From assembly GCA_964520195.1 (NCBI GenBank), contig CAZFNX010000002.1, positions 1 to 64,000 of the forward strand: a stretch of 64,000 nucleotides of DNA, read 5' to 3'. The translations under genes were made by a program, and so were the position numbers. The stretch comes from CAIZLB01 sp964520195 (GTDB lineage: Bacteria > Patescibacteriota > Minisyncoccia > Phycocordibacterales > CAIZLB01). Below are positions 23,122-31,300 of the stretch, piece by piece (the first letter of the stretch is position 1; each line of letters begins with the position of its first letter). A model generated the notes under the pieces. That model was not told the origin of the DNA, made no database searches, and saw only the letters and a program-made list of their open reading frames with translations.

Positions 23122-26100
23122 ATGACATTTATCCATCTCCACGTACACAGTCATTACAGTCTTCTTCAAGCTGTTCCTAAGATTGATGAGCTTGTGAAAA
23201 AAGCAAAGGAGTTTGGTATGACTGCTCTTGCACTGACCGATAACGGTAACTTGTACGGTGCTATCGAGTTTTATAAAGAATGTACCGCGAAAGGTATCAA
23301 ACCTATTTTAGGAGTTGATTTTTATGTAGCACCACGTACTCGTCACGACAAAGAAGGTCGTCTTGATACAAAGCGAACACGCCACATACTACTCGCAAAA
23401 AACTATGAAGGATATCTCAACCTTATCAAACTCGTAACGGACTCAAACCTTGAGGGTTACTACTATAAACCTCGTATTGATACAGAGCTTATACAAAAAT
23501 ATCATGACCATCTTATCTGTATAATTCCCTTCTGGAATAGCAAGATTTCTGAAGCATTAAAAGTAGATGACGATGAAGTTGCCGATCAAGAGTATGCACT
23601 ACTTAAGCAAATATATGGTGATGAAAATATTTTTTATGAAATCACACGGCACGACGAACTTCCAAACCATGACAAACTTGAAGCTCGAGTTATTGCATTT
23701 ATAGAAAAACATAACATCAAACCAGTTGCAGCCAACGATGTTTTTTACATGAATCCAGAAGACAAGAAAGCTCGTGCAACCATGATGTCAATACAAAATG
23801 GTACAGCTGAACGTTTTACAGAAGACGATGCAGACTTATCTTTTGTATCACCAGATCGTATGGAGGAATTATTTCATGATGAACATAATCCGAAAAAAGA
23901 TACAGTATACAAACAAGCGCTTGCAAATACACAAGTTATAGCCGATATGTGTGATCTTAAGATAGAGCTTGGAAAATGGGTATTCCCTAAGATGGATCTA
24001 CCTGAAGGGAAAAATGCTGATGAAGCACTACGCGACGTTGTATATGAAGGATTTGCAAAAAGAAATGTCGAAAAGACTCCTGAAGTTTTAAAGCGTGTTG
24101 AGTACGAGCTTGAGGTTATTAAGACTAAAGGATATTCTCCATACTTTTTGATTGTATCCGATCTTCTTCGTTTCGCTAAAGAGAATGAAATTCTCTCAAA
24201 CATCAGAGGGTCTGTATCTGGATCTATGGTGACATATCTTTCTGGTATCACCAACATCGATCCCTTAGAGTTCCAGATTCCTTTTGAACGTTTCCTTAAC
24301 CCTGAGCGACCATCTGCTCCTGATATTGACATGGACTATGCTGACGATAGACGTGATGACATTATCAACTATGCCCGAAGAAAATACGGTGCAGAAAAAG
24401 TAGCTCAGATTGGAACATTTGGAACCATGGCTGCAAAAGGATCCATTAAAGACGTGACTCGAGCTCTTGGATATCCATATACACTTGGTGATCAGATTTC
24501 AAAACTTGTTCCATTGGGTTCTCAAGGATTTCTTATGACGATTGAACATGCTCTCGAAATCACACCTGAACTGAAAGAGTTATATGACACAAATCCAGAT
24601 GTGCGAACAATCATAGATATGGCAAAGAAAGTTGAAGGATGTGCGAGACATATCGGTGTGCACGCTGCTGGTGTTGTTATCTCTCCTACTGCGCTTACAG
24701 ATTTTACTCCACTTCAATGGGATACTAAAGGTGAACAAAAAATCATCAGTCAGTATGATATGTATTCTATTGAAGAAGCAGGACTTTTAAAGTTCGATTT
24801 TCTTGGTCTTAAAAACTTAAAGATTATCTATGAATGTAAAAAACTTGTTCGCAATAGATATGGTATTGACCTCGATATTGACAATCTTACTCTCTCAGAT
24901 AAAAAAACATTTGAAATGCTTGCGCGCGGAGAGACGCAAGATTTATTCCAGTTGAACGGCGATGGTATGACTAAGTATCTTGTTGACCTGAAGCCTACAA
25001 CTATACACGATATCAATGCGATGGTTGCCTTATATCGACCTGGTCCTATACAGTTTATTCCTATGTACATAGAGCGTAAACATAATCCTACTCTTGTAAC
25101 ATACATGGATCCTATGCTTGAAGATATTCTTGAGAAAACATATGGTGTGCTTGTATATCAAGATGACCTTTTGATGATGGCACACAAGATTGCTGGATAT
25201 AGTTGGGGCGAAGTAGATAAGTTTCGTAAAGCTGTAGGTAAAAAGATTCCTGAAGAAATGGCTGCCCAGAAAGATAAGTTTATCAAAGGATGTGTATCTC
25301 ATAGTAAATGGACAGAAAAGAAAGCTACTGATGTATGGAAATGGATTGAACCATTTGCGTCATATGGTTTTAACAAAGCTCACTCAGTATCCTATGGACG
25401 AGTCTCGTATATCACTGCGTATTTGAAAGCAAACTTTCCTACCGAATATATGACCGCTATTCTGACAGCAGAGGCTGGTGATCTTGAGGGTGTTGCTGTA
25501 TCCATCAAAGAATGTAAACGTATGGGTATAACCATACTTCCTCCAAGTGTGAACGAGAGTTTTGGTACATTTACCGTTATACCAGAATATACAACTGATG
25601 ACACAGGTATCAAACATGATGCTATACGTTTTGGATTGTATAGTATTAAAAACTTAGGTGAAGGTATTGCACAAAGTATTATTACCAACAGAACAGAGAG
25701 CGGACCATTTACAAGTATTGAAAACTTTTTAGAGCGCATACAAGATAGAAACTTAAACAAAAAATCTTTCGAGGCACTGGTAAAATCAGGCGCCATGGAT
25801 GATCTTGGCGACCGAATACAATTACTCGAAAACGCAGACAGATATCTTGAACACAATAAAGCTCATGCAAAAAAAGATGCAGCCCAAGGTAGCTTGTTTG
25901 ATATATTTGCTTCTGTAGAGAGTGCCGAAGGTGCTGAGCATATGGTCGAGAAAAAGAAAATTGTACAAAAACCAGAAGATATGCAACAACGGCTTGCATG
26001 GGAAAAAGAGTTACTTGGATTTTACATTAGTGGTCACCCACTTGATAAATATCGATCTGTTCTTGAAAGTAGAAATATTGATATCCTTAAAGTGTTGTCA

Positions 26101-26367
26101 GAAGGGGTTCCAGAAAAAATGTATATCCTTGGTGGTATTGTAGAAAAAGTCAAAGAAATCCCAACAAAAAAAGATCCGTTGAAGCGAATTATGTTTTTTA
26201 CATTAAAAGATTTACATGGAGAGATTGAGGTGGTGGTATTTCCAAAAAGTGTTGATGCAGCAAGAAAAGTGATTGTAGACGAAGCATGTATTGTGCTTAA
26301 AGGTAAATTTTCGCCTCGTGATGATAAAAAAGGGTTAGTATTTGAGAGTGCGCAGAGGTTGAATTAA
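23122..26367 (+). CDS. dnaE: DNA polymerase III alpha subunit
   Basis: 1081 residues. An N-terminal PHP domain (FIHLHVHSHYSLLQA; 'LALTDNGNLYGAIEFYKEC') precedes the polymerase core with catalytic aspartates in PDIDMDYADDRRDDI and the 'FDFLGLKNLKI' segment. The tandem helix-hairpin-helix region and a C-terminal OB-fold (EKMYILGGIVEKVKEIPTKK...) follow. It is the main replicative polymerase. TATACT lies six bases before the ATG, so the transcript is probably leaderless. PHP metal ligands look kept, hinting that the domain may be an active exonuclease, as in DnaE1 types; this is inference. Confidence 0.97.
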   Translation: MTFIHLHVHSHYSLLQAVPKIDELVKKAKEFGMTALALTDNGNLYGAIEFYKECTAKGIKPILGVDFYVAPRTRHDKEGRLDTKRTRHILLAKNYEGYLNLIKLVTDSNLEGYYYKPRIDTELIQKYHDHLICIIPFWNSKISEALKVDDDEVADQEYALLKQIYGDENIFYEITRHDELPNHDKLEARVIAFIEKHNIKPVAANDVFYMNPEDKKARATMMSIQNGTAERFTEDDADLSFVSPDRMEELFHDEHNPKKDTVYKQALANTQVIADMCDLKIELGKWVFPKMDLPEGKNADEALRDVVYEGFAKRNVEKTPEVLKRVEYELEVIKTKGYSPYFLIVSDLLRFAKENEILSNIRGSVSGSMVTYLSGITNIDPLEFQIPFERFLNPERPSAPDIDMDYADDRRDDIINYARRKYGAEKVAQIGTFGTMAAKGSIKDVTRALGYPYTLGDQISKLVPLGSQGFLMTIEHALEITPELKELYDTNPDVRTIIDMAKKVEGCARHIGVHAAGVVISPTALTDFTPLQWDTKGEQKIISQYDMYSIEEAGLLKFDFLGLKNLKIIYECKKLVRNRYGIDLDIDNLTLSDKKTFEMLARGETQDLFQLNGDGMTKYLVDLKPTTIHDINAMVALYRPGPIQFIPMYIERKHNPTLVTYMDPMLEDILEKTYGVLVYQDDLLMMAHKIAGYSWGEVDKFRKAVGKKIPEEMAAQKDKFIKGCVSHSKWTEKKATDVWKWIEPFASYGFNKAHSVSYGRVSYITAYLKANFPTEYMTAILTAEAGDLEGVAVSIKECKRMGITILPPSVNESFGTFTVIPEYTTDDTGIKHDAIRFGLYSIKNLGEGIAQSIITNRTESGPFTSIENFLERIQDRNLNKKSFEALVKSGAMDDLGDRIQLLENADRYLEHNKAHAKKDAAQGSLFDIFASVESAEGAEHMVEKKKIVQKPEDMQQRLAWEKELLGFYISGHPLDKYRSVLESRNIDILKVLSEGVPEKMYILGGIVEKVKEIPTKKDPLKRIMFFTLKDLHGEIEVVVFPKSVDAARKVIVDEACIVLKGKFSPRDDKKGLVFESAQRLN

Positions 26368-26387
26368 TACACGAAACAGGATATACT
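26359..26387 (+). promoter_or_regulatory. Promoter overlapping the end of dnaE
   Basis: TTGAAT (26359-26364), exactly 17 bases, then TATACT (26382-26387). The -35 overlaps the last dnaE codons. There is no gene on this strand downstream, only a structured region ending in a terminator, so the promoter probably drives an RNA gene. Confidence 0.6.
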
Positions 26388-26393
26388 CACAAT

Positions 26394-26553
26394 ATGTTCT
26401 GGGTTACGTTGGAGGTTAGGTGACGGATATAAAACAACCCAGAAACACTACAGCCGACCTGAGAGACCGAACTGTGGGATGGCTATGTACTAAGAAAGAT
26501 CCGAAACCTAGCAGGATGAGGTAACGAACACTTAGTGCATAGCCACTTTTTTA
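26394..26553 (+). ncRNA. Candidate structured non-coding RNA (~155 nt) between dnaE and tgt
   Basis: The region begins 7 bases after a sigma-70-type promoter. Hairpin 1: TTCTGGGTT (26397-26405) with AACCCAGAA (26436-26444). The loop segment AGGTGACGG can pair with downstream CCGACCT, a possible pseudoknot. Hairpin 3: GGCTATGTACTAAG (26481-26494) with CTTAGTGCATAGCC (26531-26544, one G-U), followed by ACTTTTTTATTTTA, which also forms the terminator. No ORF fits. It does not match SRP, tmRNA or RNase P cores that I can recall. A 6S-like or novel RNA remains possible. Confidence 0.6.
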
Positions 26554-26555
26554 TT

Positions 26556-27821
26556 TTATAACACGCCTCTTTGTATATCCTCTCTTACTTTTTCCATAAA
26601 CTTTGTCATGAACCGCAAGTTATGAATACTTGCAAGTGTTCCACCGAGCATTTCTTGCGCTCGATATAGATGTGCAACATAGGCACGAGTATAGTTCATA
26701 CACGTATAACAATCACATTCTGAATCTATTGGACCAAAATCATCTTTATACTCAGCGTTGCGAAGATTTACATTTTTATATCCATATCTGTCTGCGTCAC
26801 CAACATCACTTACAAACACGGTTCCTGTTCGAGCATTTCTTGTTGGCATAACACAATCAAACGTATCACATCCTTGTCGCACTGCGTCTATGATATCAGC
26901 AGGCTCACCAATACCAAGAAGATGCCTTGGTTTATCTTCCGGTAACACCTCGTTAACCCACGCTACAGCAGTCATCATATCTTCTTTTGCAAATGAACCA
27001 CCGATACCAAAACCGTCAAAACTCACACCGTTATATTCCATATCTTTTAAAACTTGTGCACTTTCTTTTCGGAGCTCCTCATGACGTCCACCTTGAACTA
27101 TACCAAACAGTGCTTGCTTAGAAAAAGCATCTGCATTATCAACATGAGTTTTAAGTGACTCCATAGCCCATCGATGTGTTCTATCGAGAGACCGTTTTTG
27201 ATATTCAAGAGGTTCGTGTGGAGATGTGCATTCATCAAATGCAAATATAATATCAGCACCTATTGCATGTTGAATCTCTATTGATTTTTTAGGAGTAAAA
27301 TAATGTGCGCTCCCATCTATAATAGAACGAAACATCACACCTTGTTCATCAACTTTTGCAGGTTGAAGTACAAGACGATCCGGATCACTCTTATGTCCTT
27401 GTTGGTTTTGTGTAAGATTTTTTTCAACAGTATCATGGAGCGCAATCTCATCATATCCAGGTCTGGCCTTTGAAGTAAACTTTGTAATATTTTTTCCAAG
27501 TGCTACACCAAGTGAAAATGCTTGAAATCCTCCAGAGTCAGTAAACATCGGACCATCCCACATCATGAACTTGTGTATGCCCCCAGCTTTTTCCAACACC
27601 TCTGTTCCCGGTTGAAGATATAAATGGTATGTATTTGCAAGAATAACATCAGCCTTTAAAGCTGTAACCATTTCAGGTGTTAATCCTTTTATAGTTGCTT
27701 TAGTTCCAACCGGCACGAAGGCAGGAGTTTGTATATCCCCTCGCTCTGTATGTATTGTTCCTACTCGAGCTTTAGAGATACTTGAGGTTTTATGTATGGT
27801 AAATGTAAGCGGACGATTCAT
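26556..27821 (-). CDS. tgt: tRNA-guanine transglycosylase (Tgt)
   Basis: 421 residues from ATG 27821 (MNRPLTFTIHKTS). The TIM-barrel family motifs are present: 'TPAFVPVGTKATIKGLTPEM', 'DGPMFTDSGGFQAFSLG' with the catalytic Asp, 'GIVQGGRHEELRKESAQ', 'GFGIGGSFAKED', 'HLLGIGEPADIIDAV' and a zinc site with CDCYTCMNYTRAYVAHL. The enzyme inserts preQ1 (bacteria) or queuine into the wobble position of GUN tRNAs. The ATG lies only six bases downstream of the tRNA-Met gene on the same strand, so the mRNA 5' end is probably made by tRNA 3' processing. Frame residues upstream of 27821 read through the tRNA and are excluded. Confidence 0.96.
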   Translation of the reverse strand: MNRPLTFTIHKTSSISKARVGTIHTERGDIQTPAFVPVGTKATIKGLTPEMVTALKADVILANTYHLYLQPGTEVLEKAGGIHKFMMWDGPMFTDSGGFQAFSLGVALGKNITKFTSKARPGYDEIALHDTVEKNLTQNQQGHKSDPDRLVLQPAKVDEQGVMFRSIIDGSAHYFTPKKSIEIQHAIGADIIFAFDECTSPHEPLEYQKRSLDRTHRWAMESLKTHVDNADAFSKQALFGIVQGGRHEELRKESAQVLKDMEYNGVSFDGFGIGGSFAKEDMMTAVAWVNEVLPEDKPRHLLGIGEPADIIDAVRQGCDTFDCVMPTRNARTGTVFVSDVGDADRYGYKNVNLRNAEYKDDFGPIDSECDCYTCMNYTRAYVAHLYRAQEMLGGTLASIHNLRFMTKFMEKVREDIQRGVL

Positions 27822-27827
27822 TACTAG

Positions 27828-27901
27828 TGTCTGTGGATGGAATCGAACCATCGACCTTGGGCTTATGAGTCCCACGCTCTAACCGACTGAGCTACACAGA
27901 C
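27828..27901 (-). tRNA. tRNA with CAU anticodon (elongator Met, or Ile2)
   Basis: Acceptor GTCTGTG/CACAGAC, a D-arm with GTCGGTTAGAG, anticodon loop CTCATAA, T-arm GATGG-TTCGATT-CCATC, discriminator A and no encoded CCA. The 31-39 pair is A·G. The anticodon alone cannot separate elongator Met from lysidine-modified Ile2, but initiator features are absent. Confidence 0.9.
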
Positions 27902-27917
27902 ATATACATTTTGCTTG

Positions 27918-27988
27918 TTGCGGAACTTGGATTTGCACCAAGGCTTTCAGGTTATGAGCCTGACGAGCTACTGTTACTCTATCCCGCT
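27918..27988 (-). tRNA. Initiator tRNA-fMet (CAU), with altered D/T-loop contact
   Basis: Initiator hallmarks are visible: an unpaired 1-72 position (A1·A72), A11-U24 in the D-stem, and anticodon stem TCAGG-CTCATAA-CCTGA. Only two of the usual three G-C pairs at 29-31 remain (29-41 is A-U). The T-loop is TGCAAAT (G at 55) and the D-loop is AACAGTA (A at 18), so the G18-psi55 contact is absent. No CCA is encoded. It lies 16 bases upstream of the other CAU tRNA on the same strand. Confidence 0.88.
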
Positions 27989-28030
27989 ATTGGATAGGTA
28001 CTAATATACTACATTTTACACATATGTGCA

Positions 28031-28066
28031 AATCAACATTCTAAGGACTACCTTAGAATGTTGATT
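28031..28066. other. Perfect 16-bp hairpin upstream of tRNA-fMet
   Basis: AATCAACATTCTAAGG, loop ACTA, then its exact complement. It lies between the 28094 gene and tRNA-fMet. There is no U-tract on either side, so it is an atypical terminator or an RNA-processing signal. Confidence 0.6.
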
Positions 28067-28093
28067 CTATTATCTCTGTATTATCTTAGTCTA

Positions 28094-30421
28094 CTATTTC
28101 CCCAATAAAACACTTTTTATAAGCCTATTTACATACTCTCTTGTAACCGGACCAAAGAAACCAGGAGTTGTTTTAATGTTATTTGCTTTCTGAAATCGAG
28201 TTAGTGCAGATTGGGTTGCAAAACCAAACTTATCCGTCTCTTTACCAGGAGATCCTGCTCCAGTCTTAGCCACAGTAAAGCCAAGTGCATTAAGAAGTAT
28301 TTGAAGTTTTTTAGTCTCCGGAGTTTGTCCAACAAAAGGATACAAACTAACACTAAACGTAAACGGTGCACCGGTTGAAGTCATAAAGATACTTCTTTGA
28401 GTAGAAGGAATCAGACTTTGTATAGCGTTAACTGCACCAACCGATCCTGACGAAAATGAACCACTTCCACTACTTCCACCAGTAGGACCGCTCCATGAGC
28501 TTACTGTAACTGCAACAGGTGTGGTTGTAGTAGCTGTTGTGGTTGCATCTAATGCACTCGTTGTGAACGTCTGATCTTCTGTTATAGATATATTACCAAG
28601 TACATCTGTAGATATAAGACGATGATGGTATGTAGTGTTTGGAATCAAATCTGTCAACACAAACACATGAGTCGTTGTTCCAGTGGAAATACTCATACTA
28701 CTGTCATATATATCTGTGAGGCCGTACTCAATAGTTGATGTTGCTACCTCATCTGTTATCCAAGAAATAGTTACAGTTGATGTTCCTATCTCATATGTAA
28801 TATCAGACAATACTGGTCCAGATACATCTCCAGGTGGAGGTGTAGCATTTACGATCTGAATAGCAACATTATCGGATAGATTGTGTAAAAAATTAGTTAA
28901 ATCATATGGAGATGTTTGTACGTATACTCCAGTATTATCTATAACATGTACATTTGTAGTACTTGAAGCATTAAGAATATCAACCGCCTCACCAGAACCG
29001 ACAGTATATAAACCATACAATGTAGAAGTGCCTATCAAATTGTTAAGAAGAACACTTACACCGTTGTTTAATACAATACTCAATGATGACGTTGCGGCAT
29101 CAATCTCCCTATTAAAATAAGCTCGGATATCTATCACATCACCTTGTGTATATGTTCCACTAGTAGATGTAGAATCTATACCAAGGAGAGTTACACCAAA
29201 ACTACATGTTCCATTATCAACATTGGCAGAAGAGTTAAAATTATCTGCAGCATCATTTGTACAACCATAGACAATAGGTATCTGACACGATCCGTCATCA
29301 ACGTTTGCAGCAGAGTTGTACTCTATATATGCTGCATCTGTACAACCAGCAAGAACAGGCGTACTACACGAATCATCATTATAGTTTGCTAAAGGATTAT
29401 ATTCGAGATAATTAGAATCCATACACCCAGGAACAGCAACTGTGTGACATGATCCATCATCAAGATTTGCCAAAGGATTATATTCGAGATATTGAGAATC
29501 TGTACATCCTGCAACAGGTGATGCACATGAACCATTATCAACGTTTGCAGCGGGGTTATAATTAGGAGCAGAAGGATTTGTACATCCTGGAACAGCGAGA
29601 GTATGACATGAGCCATCATTCATGGTTGCAGCTGGGTTATATTCAAGATATGCACTATCTGTACATCCAGGTACACTATGACTACATGTCCCGTCATCAA
29701 CGTTTGCATTAGAATCGTAATTTACAGCATCAGAATCTGTACACCCAGGAACAGCAACTGTGTGACATGATCCATCGTCCACTGTGGCAGAAGAATTATA
29801 TTCGAGATATTGAGAATCTGTACAACCATACACAACAGGTGTAACACATGATCCATCATCAACATTTGCATCAGGATTGTATTCTACATAAGTAGAGTTT
29901 GTACAACCCAAAACCGCTAAGGTACTACATGATCCATCATCTGTATTCGCAGCAGGATTGTATTCTACATAAGCAGGATCTGTACAACCATATTCAATAG
30001 GTGTTGCACACGATCCATCGGACATGGTCGCAGAAGGGTTATATTCAAGATATCCAGAATCCATACAACCAAGTATTACACATGATCCATTATCCATATT
30101 TGCATCGACGTTATAATTAGTAGCAGCAGGGTTTGTACATCCAGATATAATACACAATGTGTTATCAACATTTGCAAAAGGATCATAATTGTCAGCAGAA
30201 GGATTTGTACATCCATACACGATAGGTGTTAGACAAGATCCATCATCTACAGTAGCGTCAGGATTATATTCGAGATATGCAGAGTTAGTACAGCCAGGAA
30301 TATCATCAGCCAAAATAACAGATGCAGAATGTGAAGAAAGAAATACTAACAATATAGCAGCGATAACAGAAAAAACATTAAACAGGAGCACTATTGATAT
30401 TGATGATAACTTCTTATACAT
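28094..30421 (-). CDS. Secreted protein with 14 Cys/Asp repeats, FnIII-like and peptidoglycan-binding domains
   Basis: 775 residues from ATG 30421 (MYKKLSSISIVLLFN), with a signal peptide to about residue 35. Then come 14 tandem repeats of ~26 residues with consensus GCT(D/N)xxxxxYNPxAxxDDGSC, the paired Cys and Asp-rich loop suggesting disulfide-locked, possibly Ca-binding modules. An Ig-like segment, an FnIII-like domain ('PVLSDITYEIGTSTVTISWI'), a Ser/Gly-rich linker and a C-terminal peptidoglycan-binding helix bundle ('KLQILLNALGFTVAKTGAGS...ALTRFQKANNI') follow. It is probably a wall-anchored adhesin or stalk (inference). The C-terminal domain is related to that of the 53823 protein. Confidence 0.88.
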   Translation of the reverse strand: MYKKLSSISIVLLFNVFSVIAAILLVFLSSHSASVILADDIPGCTNSAYLEYNPDATVDDGSCLTPIVYGCTNPSADNYDPFANVDNTLCIISGCTNPAATNYNVDANMDNGSCVILGCMDSGYLEYNPSATMSDGSCATPIEYGCTDPAYVEYNPAANTDDGSCSTLAVLGCTNSTYVEYNPDANVDDGSCVTPVVYGCTDSQYLEYNSSATVDDGSCHTVAVPGCTDSDAVNYDSNANVDDGTCSHSVPGCTDSAYLEYNPAATMNDGSCHTLAVPGCTNPSAPNYNPAANVDNGSCASPVAGCTDSQYLEYNPLANLDDGSCHTVAVPGCMDSNYLEYNPLANYNDDSCSTPVLAGCTDAAYIEYNSAANVDDGSCQIPIVYGCTNDAADNFNSSANVDNGTCSFGVTLLGIDSTSTSGTYTQGDVIDIRAYFNREIDAATSSLSIVLNNGVSVLLNNLIGTSTLYGLYTVGSGEAVDILNASSTTNVHVIDNTGVYVQTSPYDLTNFLHNLSDNVAIQIVNATPPPGDVSGPVLSDITYEIGTSTVTISWITDEVATSTIEYGLTDIYDSSMSISTGTTTHVFVLTDLIPNTTYHHRLISTDVLGNISITEDQTFTTSALDATTTATTTTPVAVTVSSWSGPTGGSSGSGSFSSGSVGAVNAIQSLIPSTQRSIFMTSTGAPFTFSVSLYPFVGQTPETKKLQILLNALGFTVAKTGAGSPGKETDKFGFATQSALTRFQKANNIKTTPGFFGPVTREYVNRLIKSVLLGK

Positions 30422-30463
30422 ATAAGTATTATTATACCTTATATAAAGACTCAATACAACATA

Positions 30464-31294
30464 CTATATAAGATTTAACTCTGTAAATACTTTTTTATAT
30501 CCATCTAGTGCCGCCTCAGCATCTGTTCTTCCGAGAACAAAGTTTGATCCTTGGTGCGCTAGCTCATTTCTTACCCTGTGTGCCTTCCACGCATAATCAA
30601 GCGTTGCTAACTGCGACTTATTTGTATTCTTTAACATATCACCTACCGTTGTACCTATGAATCCACTTTGTTTTAAAATATCAAAAAGCATAATATCCGC
30701 TTCAATAATAGCCAATCTTAACTCTGCCTGATTGCCACTTCGGGCATAGGCTTCTATCATATCCCATTTAGGATTTTGTATTCCATTAGTATCTGGTACG
30801 TATCCTTGAGGTACAGGTTGTATATCTGGGGCATGCTCTGCATCTTGTACCTTTGTAATCCCTAAAGTTTTTTCATATTCCTCTTTAACAACTTTAAGTT
30901 TGAAAGAAAAAAGGTTTTTAAAAATCCAAAATAATATTGAGAAAAATATCGACACTATAATACAAATATAGAAGATGGTTTGAATCAAATCAGTTGTCCT
31001 GAACTTTGCTTGATCAAGTAAACTTGGTTCAACCGTTGTATCATCAATCTTTCGCTCATGCAATAAAGCATCATAGAAATTACGTATTCCAACACTTATT
31101 GTTTTGTCTGTAATACCATTTTTCGATGTATCAGAATCCGTCTGAGGATTATTTTCAAGACGAGGGATAGTAACAAAAAATATTGTAATCAATCCAAAAA
31201 TTAACAATAACACCTCTTCAAATCCAAATCCTCCCCCGCCTTTTTTAGCATCCTTCTTATCATCTTTTTTAGCGTCTTTTTTTGCTTCTGCCAT
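30464..31294 (-). CDS. Two-helix membrane protein of unknown function
   Basis: 276 residues. A Lys/Asp-rich start (MAEAKKDAKKDDKKDAKKGG) precedes a first membrane helix (EEVLLLIFGLITIFFVTIPR), an extracytoplasmic stretch, a second helix (IQTIFYICIIVSIFFSILFW) and a C-terminal cytoplasmic alpha-helical domain (~150 residues). That domain has a conserved-looking segment 'GTTVGDMLKNTNKSQLATLD...RVRNELAHQGSNF'. The last motif resembles HEPN-like or helical 'RNxxxH' patterns (RNELAH), which is notable but unproven. It lies seven bases downstream of gatA. No function assigned. Confidence 0.75.
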   Translation of the reverse strand: MAEAKKDAKKDDKKDAKKGGGGFGFEEVLLLIFGLITIFFVTIPRLENNPQTDSDTSKNGITDKTISVGIRNFYDALLHERKIDDTTVEPSLLDQAKFRTTDLIQTIFYICIIVSIFFSILFWIFKNLFSFKLKVVKEEYEKTLGITKVQDAEHAPDIQPVPQGYVPDTNGIQNPKWDMIEAYARSGNQAELRLAIIEADIMLFDILKQSGFIGTTVGDMLKNTNKSQLATLDYAWKAHRVRNELAHQGSNFVLGRTDAEAALDGYKKVFTELNLI

Positions 31295-31300
31295 ATAGAA

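Noticed and set aside
26394..26553. SRP RNA or tmRNA between dnaE and tgt
   Set aside because: The GGAA tetraloop helix and AGCAG element of SRP, and a tRNA-like end or tag frame of tmRNA, could not be found.
28900..30400. Regular repeats at DNA level, considered as a CRISPR-like array
   Set aside because: The periodicity follows codons of the Cys/Asp protein repeats. Copies vary at synonymous sites, and there are no unique spacers.
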